Below are positions 7,465 through 12,496 of a DNA stretch of 35,857 bases, piece after piece. Position 1 is the first letter of the stretch; every line of letters starts with the position of its first letter. The position numbers and the translations under genes are program-made. The notes beneath the pieces are model-generated. The model did no database searches. It had not been told where the DNA came from and saw only the letters and a program-made list of their open reading frames with translations. This DNA is from a virus, in IMG/VR virus record IMGVR_UViG_3300010151_000053, positions 1 through 35,857 of that record. One strand, given 5' to 3'.

Positions 7465-7514
7465 GGTACCTAGAACTCATCCCCCGCCCCCCAGGCGGGG
7501 GATGGTACTAGAAC
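7465..7514 (+). promoter_or_regulatory. Conserved hairpin element, copy 1
   Basis: GGTACCTAGAAC is followed by an 11-bp perfect stem (CATCCCCCGCC with GGCGGGGGATG, loop CCCCA) and then GGTACTAGAAC. The left and right flanks are near-identical direct repeats. A second copy at 13980-14025 has the same flanks but a stem of different sequence and equal shape. This copy stands at the head of the plus-strand gene block. Candidate structured leader RNA or protein-binding site. Confidence 0.5.
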
Positions 7515-7617
7515 CTTATCGCAGACAGAGCCGAGAAGCAAAAAGAAGCTCCCAAGGCCCCCGTAGCCCCGATTTTAAATCATAAGACGATTTGGCTATG
7601 CATATCTATACATGTAC

Positions 7618-7779
7618 ATGGGCGAAGGGGGTACCCCCCGAGGGGGGTCGGGTCGCGGGTGTCCATGCGGGCGTTGCTTCGCGCAGGGGATGGACCTCGA
7701 ACTGGCCTCCAGCGGTGCGCACACCTGCGAAGAATGCCCGTCAGACGGACCGCTGGAAGAGTTGCCAACCGACCGCTGA
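7618..7779 (+). CDS. Possible 53-aa zinc-ribbon-like protein
   Basis: An open frame from ATG 7618 to TGA 7779, inside the divergent control region. The predicted protein contains GCPCGRC near residues 14-20 and CEEC near 37-40, i.e. C-x-C-x2-C and C-x2-C, a plausible zinc-binding layout. Against it, no ribosome site precedes the ATG, the 5' half is G/C homopolymer (the two palindromes), and the frame is short. An internal ATG at 7690, preceded by CAGGGG, would give 29 residues and lose the first cysteines. Treat as a candidate only. Confidence 0.25.
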   Translation: MGEGGTPRGGSGRGCPCGRCFAQGMDLELASSGAHTCEECPSDGPLEELPTDR

Positions 7780-7782
7780 AAG

Positions 7783-7834
7783 TTGGGGGGCTTAATTACC
7801 CCTTTCTTCGAAAGGGGATAATTAAGTCCCCCAA
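7783..7834 (+). promoter_or_regulatory. Long leader hairpin before the 7849 gene
   Basis: A 23-bp stem in three blocks separated by single bulged bases: TTGGGGG/CCCCCAA, CTTAATTA/TAATTAAG and CCCCTTTC/GAAAGGGG around a TTC loop. The ribosome site (AAAGGAAA) begins within a few bases of its 3' end. No U-tract follows on either strand. It could block read-through between the divergent blocks, act as an RNase III site, or control translation of the next gene. Confidence 0.6.
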
Positions 7835-7848
7835 AGAAAGGAAATCCG

Positions 7849-8169
7849 ATGGCGAAAACCACGGTGGCTGCCCTTGCAGCTGAAGTTGCTACACTCACCC
7901 ACGTACTTGCTGAGCTTGCTCAGCATGTGCAGGCGATCGAGCAGGCGTTGGAGACCCCAACTCCCGAGCCGAAGCCGAAGCCCTCGCGTAAGCCGAAGGC
8001 TGCGAGCGTGAAGGACTCGAAAGCGGCCAAGAAAGAGGCCAACAAGTTGGCCCACCGCCAGTTCAACGCCTTCTACGGGCGTGGCGAAGCTGCGAAGGCG
8101 AAAGCTGCCATCCCAGCAAGCTGGCGCGAGAAGGAGTACTACGCCACTCGCTTGGCGGAAATCAGCTAA
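7849..8169 (+). CDS. Coiled-coil protein with basic linker
   Basis: A 106-aa protein, first gene of the plus-strand block, with AAGGAAA before its ATG. Residues 1-38 form a heptad-like helix (LAAEVATLTHVLAELAQHVQAIEQALE). Residues 39-70 are a Pro/Lys-rich basic linker (PEPKPKPSRKPKAA). The last 40 residues form a small domain with aromatic and basic residues (HRQFNAFYGRG, SWREKEYYATRLAEIS). The overall design, an oligomerising helix plus a basic arm, would suit a nucleic-acid-binding or histone-like factor, but I do not recognise the family. Its position just after the long hairpin suggests early, regulated expression. Confidence 0.65.
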   Translation: MAKTTVAALAAEVATLTHVLAELAQHVQAIEQALETPTPEPKPKPSRKPKAASVKDSKAAKKEANKLAHRQFNAFYGRGEAAKAKAAIPASWREKEYYATRLAEIS

Positions 8170-8183
8170 CGCAGGCATGTGTG

Positions 8184-8205
8184 GGCGGGCGTGAAAGCGC
8201 CCGCC
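8184..8205 (+). terminator. GC hairpin after the 7849 gene
   Basis: GGCGGGCG pairs with CGCCCGCC around a six-base loop, starting 14 bases after the stop. It is followed by TCACGCTTGTGTTTATC, T-rich but not a clean U-tract. A weak or Rho-assisted terminator is likely. Confidence 0.5.
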
Positions 8206-8206
8206 T

Positions 8207-8278
8207 CACGCTTGTGTTTATCCCTTGCGGGTAGGCACAAGCGTGGGGCTAGTTCCCTACTGCACACACGTGGTGTGC
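8207..8278 (+). repeat. Two further inverted repeats in the 8170-8299 leader
   Basis: CACGCTTGTG at 8207-8216 has its perfect partner CACAAGCGTG at 8236-8245. GCACAC at 8262-8267 pairs with GTGTGC at 8273-8278 around ACGTG. Together with the hairpin at 8184 they make a three-stem leader for the 8300 gene, whose GTG start overlaps another CACGTG. Confidence 0.5.
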
Positions 8279-8299
8279 TGGTGAGAGAGAGGAAAACAC

Positions 8300-8557
8300 G
8301 TGGAAAATTTACGATCCACAGGTACACAGGTGATGGCTCATCTGCTCGGTACACGTGCTGTTGCATGTTTGACCGTTGTGGTTGAGTTTGACACAAACCT
8401 GAATGCGAGTGACCACATACCGTCACTCGTTAGGGAGGCCGTCATGCATGAGCTTGGCGGTGACATTAAGGCTGTCGCGTGGTATGAGTCAGGCGAGGAA
8501 GCAGCCGTTGAGGGTACACGTATGTATGAGGATGCTCAGTGCATCTTCTACATCTGA
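8300..8557 (+). CDS. Small hypothetical protein
   Basis: An 85-aa protein beginning with GTG, chosen because AGAGAGAGG lies about eight bases upstream. An ATG at 8333 would drop 11 residues and has a closer, poorer ribosome site. The sequence reads as a small alpha/beta domain: a beta strand (VACLTVVVEF), a helix (ASDHIPSLVREAVMHELGG), a strand (IKAVAWYE) and a final strand (AQCIFYI). No motif points to a function. It is followed by a tightly linked gene 20 bases on. Confidence 0.6.
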   Translation: MENLRSTGTQVMAHLLGTRAVACLTVVVEFDTNLNASDHIPSLVREAVMHELGGDIKAVAWYESGEEAAVEGTRMYEDAQCIFYI

Positions 8558-8577
8558 GCGTGTAGGGAGGAATATAC

Positions 8578-8964
8578 ATGTATGAGTTACTTGGTAAGTC
8601 ATGCGCGGACGAGGCTGAGTACGACCTGCGCTTGGAGCGATTCCAAGCGTGGGCACGTGCCCATCCGTTTGCGTATCGGACTCCGAACCTGTCGGTTCCA
8701 GCGTGCATAACGTATGTGTTCGCTGACCGTTACGAGCCAGGCGAGTGGGAGTTGTTGAAGCTCTTGGGCTATGACAACCCTCAGCGTAGGCTTGGGCGTG
8801 TTGAGGAGTTCAGCGAGGATCTCGCGAATGAGATTCCGCAGATCAGGGATCACCGAGCGCGTTCACGTTGGCATGAGGAGGATTACCCAACGTATGCGCT
8901 TAGTCGTCAGGCATACTTGAAGGATCCTGCGGGTGTGAACCGTGGGCTGAGATTGGAGGTGTGA
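8578..8964 (+). CDS. Hypothetical protein, early block
   Basis: A 128-aa soluble protein, start set by GGGAGGA seven bases before the ATG. Aromatic-rich N-terminal half (YELLGKSCADEAEYDLRLERFQAWARAHPFAYRTP), then an acidic helix (RVEEFSEDLANEIPQI) and a Tyr/Arg-rich end. I do not recognise a family. The next gene starts two bases after its stop, so the two are probably co-translated. Confidence 0.65.
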   Translation: MYELLGKSCADEAEYDLRLERFQAWARAHPFAYRTPNLSVPACITYVFADRYEPGEWELLKLLGYDNPQRRLGRVEEFSEDLANEIPQIRDHRARSRWHEEDYPTYALSRQAYLKDPAGVNRGLRLEV

Positions 8965-8965
8965 G

Positions 8966-9304
8966 ATGGAGGTCTCATACGAGGATATTAAGCGTGATTA
9001 CGAGCCTAAGAGTGCGGGCTTTTGTGGTCATAAGAGTCATCAGGGCGGAAGTGTGCGTGCTTTCCCGTTGGAGTATTTCTGGCGTGAGGACAATGCCACG
9101 ATTGTCTGCGATTGGTGTCTCCACGACGCGCAAGCGTGTGGAGACAGCCCTGAGATTGAGGCGTACTCGTTCGAGGAGGAGGAGACACGCTTCTTCATCG
9201 GAGGGACACGCTTACATGGGCAGACTTGGTTTGGCAACAATCCTGTACCTGGGTGCACGATGCACCCTGAACCGCCCCACCCGTTTGACGGTGGGCCTAA
9301 CTAG
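8966..9304 (+). CDS. Cys/His-containing hypothetical protein
   Basis: A 112-aa protein with GGAGGTG before the ATG. Cys and His cluster in pairs: CGHKSH near residues 20-25, CDWCLHD near 48-54, an isolated Cys near 58, and CTMHPEPPH near the end. This spacing is consistent with one or two zinc sites. The middle is acidic (EIEAYSFEEEET). Its function is unknown; it is one of several candidate metal-binding proteins in this block. Confidence 0.65.
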   Translation: MEVSYEDIKRDYEPKSAGFCGHKSHQGGSVRAFPLEYFWREDNATIVCDWCLHDAQACGDSPEIEAYSFEEEETRFFIGGTRLHGQTWFGNNPVPGCTMHPEPPHPFDGGPN

Positions 9305-9319
9305 CGCTGGGAGGCGACT

Positions 9320-9727
9320 ATGAACCTAGAGCAAGAGGAAGTACATACGAGTGTGTTTGGGGTTGAGATATTTGAAGCCCCACTCTCACGTAGGCAGGGG
9401 CCTGTGCTTCAGCTAGATGCTGATAAGTGCAAGGACTTTATGCGTGAGCAGACCACTCTGGTTTATGCGTGGATGCATGCTAAACGCGTGGAGACATTCT
9501 TCGACGCAGACAAGCCTGAGCATGAGGACCGTTGGTGGAACACACCTATGCCGAGTGGGGAGATGTCGATGGCTACGCTTATGCGTGGGTCAGCGGCTAG
9601 GGACATGTTCTGGCATGTTCACCCTGACACGTATGTGGCGTTTACTGGGGATGTTGATCCTCCGCACTCGTTCTACGTGTATGACGGGCTTAATGGCACT
9701 CTTACACCGAGAAGAAACTGGAGGTAG
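9320..9727 (+). CDS. Hypothetical protein, early block
   Basis: A 135-aa soluble protein with GGGAGG six bases before its ATG. It is rich in Trp, His, Met and Asp (AWMHAKRVETFFDADKPEHEDRWWNTPMP; MFWHVHPDTYVAF). HVHPDTY recalls a metal-binding turn, but nothing allows a family call. The stop lies four bases before the next start. Confidence 0.65.
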   Translation: MNLEQEEVHTSVFGVEIFEAPLSRRQGPVLQLDADKCKDFMREQTTLVYAWMHAKRVETFFDADKPEHEDRWWNTPMPSGEMSMATLMRGSAARDMFWHVHPDTYVAFTGDVDPPHSFYVYDGLNGTLTPRRNWR

Positions 9728-9731
9728 GTAC

Positions 9732-9884
9732 ATGTTTGGATCACCCGTAGACGATTACATCGACTGGGATGACGTGGATGACCGTGGACGCTTGACGGAA
9801 GAAAACTTCTGGCAGGCTGTCGCGGACATGCACGATGGTGAGGTCAACGAGTTTAGCGACCGTGACCCGATGGAGTTTATCTAG
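9732..9884 (+). CDS. 50-aa strongly acidic protein
   Basis: A short frame with an ideal ribosome site (GGAGG, seven bases) four bases after the preceding stop. The protein has about 16 Asp/Glu against three Arg (DDYIDWDDVDDRGRLTEE; EFSDRDPMEFI), a net charge near -13 in 50 residues. Small, extremely acidic phage proteins can act as DNA mimics that block restriction or repressor proteins; that role is only a hypothesis here. A strong UUCG hairpin follows at once, so this gene closes a transcription unit. Confidence 0.65.
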   Translation: MFGSPVDDYIDWDDVDDRGRLTEENFWQAVADMHDGEVNEFSDRDPMEFI

Positions 9885-9890
9885 GCTAGG

Positions 9891-9924
9891 CGTGTGGGGG
9901 CGAGCTTCGGCTCGCCCTTACACG
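9891..9924 (+). terminator. UUCG hairpin terminator
   Basis: GGGCGAGC-TTCG-GCTCGCCC, with an outer CGTGT/ACACG pair, begins seven bases after the stop of the acidic protein. The cUUCGg tetraloop is exceptionally stable. It is followed by TGAGTTCATGC, without a long U-tract. Probable terminator or 3' mRNA end. Confidence 0.65.
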
Positions 9925-10004
9925 TGAGTTCATGCTGTAGGCGTGGATTCACGTGTGAGGTTACCCACCGCCTCACTGGTGACTCATCACAGGTGGCTGT
10001 GATG
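9920..10004 (+). repeat. Inverted repeats in the 9885-10043 gap
   Basis: After the terminator, ACACGTGA (9920-9927) has the perfect partner TCACGTGT (9949-9956), and CATCACAG-GTGG-CTGTGATG forms an 8-bp hairpin at 9985-10004. The following 40 bases carry TTACTTTGTATAGG and then the GGGAGG ribosome site of the next gene. A promoter or operator for the 10044 operon would fit here. Confidence 0.45.
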
Positions 10005-10043
10005 GGTTAGTTACTTTGTATAGGTGGCATAGGGGAGGATGTT

Positions 10044-10235
10044 ATGTCTGGTTTAGCCATGTTTTGTTTTGGTGTGGCTGCTGCGTATGGGTCGATGCTG
10101 TTGATGGTGCATTTGCCTATGTGGTTGCAGGACCGTAAGCGACGTAGGCATGTTGTTAGGGGGCGTTCTTATTGGGATGCCATTTTGTTGGAGGATAGGC
10201 GTAAGCGAGAGACAGGAGAAAGTTATGAGTTATAA
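10044..10235 (+). CDS. Small membrane protein
   Basis: A 63-aa protein with GGGAGG six bases before its ATG. The N-terminal 27 residues are hydrophobic (GLAMFCFGVAAAYGSMLLMVHLPMW), followed by a strongly basic stretch (QDRKRRRHVVRGR) that would stay in the cytoplasm, giving an N-out single-span topology. The C-terminus is charged. It overlaps the next gene by 11 bases. Function unknown; a small inner-membrane effector is a reasonable guess. Confidence 0.6.
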   Translation: MSGLAMFCFGVAAAYGSMLLMVHLPMWLQDRKRRRHVVRGRSYWDAILLEDRRKRETGESYEL

Positions 10236-10593
10236 CGGTTGGACGAACAGGGCCACGTGGGCGTGGCAGTTGCATATGACTAATGATCAGGGGCTACATG
10301 ATGAAACGCGTATGCAGGTGCTTGCTGCTCTCATAGATGAAGGTGAACACTATCAGGAATACGGATGGTGTAGGCCTGCGTCTGAGGTTGTGGTTAAAGC
10401 CTTGAAGAACGGGTTTTGGTACTGGTCGGATATGCATGGGGATGGTCAGTTTCCGTGGATGGCTAGCATCCTCAAGGATGTGGGCGACCCGTTTGACATC
10501 GATTGGGATGACATAGCGCCACATTGGTATGGCCCTGACTGGGACCATGACTCGCAGTATCTGTTTGATGCGTATGGGTGGTGGGTTGCATGA
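10225..10593 (+). CDS. DUF7249-like phage protein (GWTN motif)
   Basis: A 122-aa protein starting at ATG 10225, preceded by AGGAGAAAG. The N-terminus reads SYNGWTNRATWAWQLHM, matching the YNGWTNYETW signature of a small phage family (DUF7249-like) of unknown role. The rest is rich in Trp, Asp and Tyr (FWYWSDMHGDGQFPW; DPFDIDWDDIAPHWYGPDW). The frame is open further upstream to 10150, but that would overlap the membrane-protein gene by 86 bases and has no ribosome site. It ends with ATGA coupling to the next gene. Confidence 0.7.
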   Translation: MSYNGWTNRATWAWQLHMTNDQGLHDETRMQVLAALIDEGEHYQEYGWCRPASEVVVKALKNGFWYWSDMHGDGQFPWMASILKDVGDPFDIDWDDIAPHWYGPDWDHDSQYLFDAYGWWVA

Positions 10594-10748
10594 GGGAAGC
10601 TCACCCGAATGCTGCTGAAGTTCTCATGTACACGGGCGTTAAGTATTGCCCTAATGAGGGTGTGAATGATAAATGTTATTTTATTCACACGTGTGTGGAG
10701 TACACGATTGACCAAGAGGGGTATTATGTACCTGTGGAGGAAAATTAA
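10590..10748 (+). CDS. 52-aa hypothetical protein
   Basis: A short frame starting inside the previous stop (ATGA) and ending exactly at the next ATG (TAAATG). It carries three cysteines (Cys20, Cys29 and Cys35, as KYC, DKCYF and HTCVEY) and an acidic tail. Junctions on both sides are typical of genuine coupled phage genes. No family recognised. Confidence 0.6.
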   Translation: MREAHPNAAEVLMYTGVKYCPNEGVNDKCYFIHTCVEYTIDQEGYYVPVEEN

Positions 10749-11024
10749 ATGCTAGAGAAGGAAATACGTTTAGTTGAGTGGGGCGAGGGCCATTTGCGTC
10801 GTGTCCCTGACTTGTGGACGAAAAAGGACATTGAGGATGTGTCTCTTGCCCGCGATTTAGACGTGGATACTTGGATTCACAAGTTTGAAAGCTTCCCTGA
10901 GCGTGTGTTGGTGGGGTTCAATGAGGAATCTCGCTGGCTTTCGTGGGAAGTGTGTGATTGGTTGATGGAACATGATCTCTGGGACTTTACTCGGGGAGGG
11001 AGGTATCAGGAATATGCAGATTGA
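10749..11024 (+). CDS. Small acidic hypothetical protein
   Basis: A 91-aa soluble protein, ATG directly after the previous stop and with GGAGGA eight to nine bases upstream. It is rich in Glu, Asp and Trp (LVEWGEGHLRRVPDLWTKKDIEDVSLARDLDVDTW; WLSWEVCDWLMEHDLWDF). It has no membrane segment or catalytic motif that I can name. The end overlaps the next gene by 11 bases. Confidence 0.65.
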   Translation: MLEKEIRLVEWGEGHLRRVPDLWTKKDIEDVSLARDLDVDTWIHKFESFPERVLVGFNEESRWLSWEVCDWLMEHDLWDFTRGGRYQEYAD

Positions 11025-11262
11025 TATGAATACGTTTGAGCAGACGCTGACACGTCGAGCCAGGTGTTTGATATGCAAGAAAGTTGAGTACGTGACAGTC
11101 AAGGTTAAGGACTGGGACCGTTACGTGAATCAGGGGCTAGCAGTTCAGGATGTTTGGCCTGACTTGTCGGCGGATGAGAGGGAGTTGATAATTTCTTCTC
11201 AGATCCCTACCCCGTGTTCGGTTTGTTGGGATAAATACATGCGAAGCGAGGAGGATGAATAG
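11014..11262 (+). CDS. Zinc-ribbon-like small protein
   Basis: An 82-aa protein with two CxxC pairs, CLICKK near residues 18-23 and CSVC near 67-70, about 45 residues apart: a zinc-ribbon layout. A helical segment with a Trp/Asp-rich turn lies between (KDWDRYVNQGLAVQDVWPDLSADERELI). I chose ATG 11014, with AGGA just upstream and GGAGG further back. An ATG at 11026 is also possible. Likely a nucleic-acid or protein adaptor. Confidence 0.6.
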   Translation: MQIDMNTFEQTLTRRARCLICKKVEYVTVKVKDWDRYVNQGLAVQDVWPDLSADERELIISSQIPTPCSVCWDKYMRSEEDE

Positions 11263-11282
11263 GATTCACACGTTTGAGGTAT

Positions 11283-11335
11283 TTCTTCTTTTTAATATTT
11301 TCTGAACGAAGTGAAGAAAATATAAAAAAGAAGAA
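11283..11335 (+). promoter_or_regulatory. Long A/T-only hairpin
   Basis: An inverted repeat of 20 bp with one A/A mismatch: TTCTTCTTTTT and ATATTTTCT pair with AGAAAATAT and AAAAAGAAGAA around GAACGAAGTGA. Each arm is pure pyrimidine or purine over 11 bases. It lies alone between two gene groups. An RNase III processing site, a bidirectional terminator or an unwinding element could look like this. Confidence 0.6.
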
Positions 11336-11383
11336 GAAAGAAAATTTTCTGATTCTTTAAGAGCGCAGGGAGGCGCTAAGCAA

Positions 11384-11992
11384 ATGCAAAACATAGAAAC
11401 AAACGTAACAATTGAGGGCTACCAGATAGAGGCTTGCATCGAGGATTATGTGCAGGACGCAGGTCTGGTTCGCAAGGGCGAGGAACTCGCTGATTACATG
11501 CGTGACAGCCTGTCCGACCACGGTGTGTTGACAACAGACGATCAAGATGCCATTTGGAACATGATCGACTACTACGTGGATGACGCTATAGGTAATGCTC
11601 TGGGTGATTACTTTTCATACGGTAATGGTTCAGACGACATTTCACGGGCAATCGAGAGTGATGTTCCCGCTTGGTTGCAGGCGCAGTTGACGGACATACC
11701 CACTAACACAGATAACCGTTGCGAGTTGGGTAGGGCGTTTACTGATGCGGTAAACACTGTAGTCACGACTACGGACACCAATGTAGAGTGGGCGACCAAA
11801 GTTGAGGCTTTGGAGGCTCGTGTGTATGCGTTGGAGGAAGTGATCTATGCCATGCACAACACATGGAACGACCTGAACCCACACAACGATGAACCCCATC
11901 CTGCACGGAATGGTCGTTCGGAACGTGAGAAGTACGCTTCTGCTCTAAAGACCAACAGGGCTTCTGAGCAAATCATTGAGGCGTTGAGCTAA
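11384..11992 (+). CDS. Acidic hypothetical protein
   Basis: A 202-aa acidic protein with GGGAGG about ten bases before its ATG, placed after the long A/T hairpin. The N-terminal 90 residues are Asp/Glu/Tyr rich (IEACIEDYVQDAGLV; DQDAIWNMIDYYVDDAIGNALGDY). A short coiled coil at about 140-160 (WATKVEALEARVYALEEVIYAMH) and a polar tail follow. No recognised domain. Its stop overlaps an ATG, but the next gene probably starts 27 bases later. Confidence 0.65.
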   Translation: MQNIETNVTIEGYQIEACIEDYVQDAGLVRKGEELADYMRDSLSDHGVLTTDDQDAIWNMIDYYVDDAIGNALGDYFSYGNGSDDISRAIESDVPAWLQAQLTDIPTNTDNRCELGRAFTDAVNTVVTTTDTNVEWATKVEALEARVYALEEVIYAMHNTWNDLNPHNDEPHPARNGRSEREKYASALKTNRASEQIIEALS

Positions 11993-12018
11993 TGACCGTA
12001 AACAGAAAGGAGCGAGGC

Positions 12019-12231
12019 ATGATATGCCCTCGTTGTAAGCGAAATGTGTTGCAGCGAGAACAAGCGTTTAACGCTTTATCTCGCAAAGACAACCAAACAT
12101 ATGTGTGTTCCCCATGCGGTGAGGACGAAGCTGTCCTTGACTGGCTTGGGCAAGCACGCGACTTCTGCCACTCGATCCCGTGGCCTGTCACTCACAGGCT
12201 TAGAAGTTTCATGGATTTGGTGAGCGAATGA
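12019..12231 (+). CDS. Zinc-finger-like small protein
   Basis: A 70-aa protein starting MICPRCKRNV, with CPRC at residues 3-6 and CSPCGEDEA near 30-38: two CxxC pairs separated by about 24 residues, a compact zinc ribbon. I chose ATG 12019 because AAGGAG lies six bases upstream. The in-frame ATG at 11992, which overlaps the previous stop, lacks such a site. It ends with ATGA coupling to the next gene. Probably binds DNA, RNA or a host protein; no family named. Confidence 0.6.
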   Translation: MICPRCKRNVLQREQAFNALSRKDNQTYVCSPCGEDEAVLDWLGQARDFCHSIPWPVTHRLRSFMDLVSE

Positions 12232-12404
12232 AAGCATACACCGAATACGACAAACACGTGATGGCAACAACCATCACTGGTCGCATGATGAAATGCATGG
12301 AGGAGCTTGTGCAGTACCAAGTTGACCTCCTTATCAGCGAGGAAAACGAGTGGTTCATGGAGCTACTTGATGCACGTATAGATGAACGCCTACAAGCTAG
12401 GTGA
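12228..12404 (+). CDS. 58-aa helical hypothetical protein
   Basis: A short frame coupled by ATGA to the zinc-finger gene and closed by a hairpin eight bases after its stop. The protein is almost entirely helical and amphipathic (MMKCMEELVQYQVDLLISEENEWFMELLDARIDERLQAR), suggesting a coiled-coil dimer. No function is recognised. Confidence 0.6.
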   Translation: MKAYTEYDKHVMATTITGRMMKCMEELVQYQVDLLISEENEWFMELLDARIDERLQAR

Positions 12405-12412
12405 GTGATCGG

Positions 12413-12440
12413 GGCCAACCCCTTCCCTCGGGGGTTGGTC
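12413..12440 (+). terminator. Hairpin after the 12228 gene
   Basis: CCAACCCC (12415-12422) pairs with GGGGTTGG (12431-12438) around TTCCCTCG, extended by GG/CC with one bulge. Weakly pyrimidine-rich sequence follows (TCCTAACC). A likely end or attenuation point before the DUF932 gene. Confidence 0.5.
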
Positions 12441-12496
12441 CTAACCACTTACTTGCAAGTCGCAGGTAACTGGCACCGACACAGGAGGTATGTGTA

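Larger units (their letters stand above)
7381..7848. other. Divergent control region between late and early genes
   Basis: A 468-base stretch between minus-strand TerS and the first plus-strand gene. In order it holds a TGGGACA motif; a hairpin element flanked by GGTACCTAGAAC and GGTACTAGAAC; an A/T-rich patch around 7570-7620; a GC-rich part with two mutually exclusive palindromes, GGGGGTACCCCC at 7627-7638 and CCCCCC-GA-GGGGGG at 7634-7647; a possible 53-aa reading frame; and a long hairpin just before the 7849 gene. I see no convincing bacterial sigma-70 promoter. This is the natural place for divergent promoters, a packaging site or an origin, but none can be assigned by reading. Confidence 0.5.

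Noticed and set aside
7440-7520. tRNA gene or tRNA-like structure
   Set aside because: The hairpin with GGTACC flanks has no acceptor/D/anticodon/T arm set and no GGTTCGAATC-type loop. No tRNA was recognised elsewhere.
7592-7883. Other plus-strand frames in the control region (67 and 74 aa)
   Set aside because: They run through the G/C palindromes and the long hairpin, have Arg/Pro/Gly-biased composition and no ribosome site. The 74-aa one also overlaps the start of the 7849 gene. Only the Cys-patterned frame at 7618 is kept as a weak candidate.
9417-9731. 155-aa frame running through the 9320 gene
   Set aside because: Only its last 50 codons are credible, from ATG 9732 with a strong ribosome site. 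The upstream part is a shadow of the 9320 gene.
10150-10224. Longer N-terminus for the GWTN protein
   Set aside because: It would overlap the membrane-protein gene for 86 bases; AGGAG before ATG 10225 and the family-typical MSYNGWTN start support the short form.
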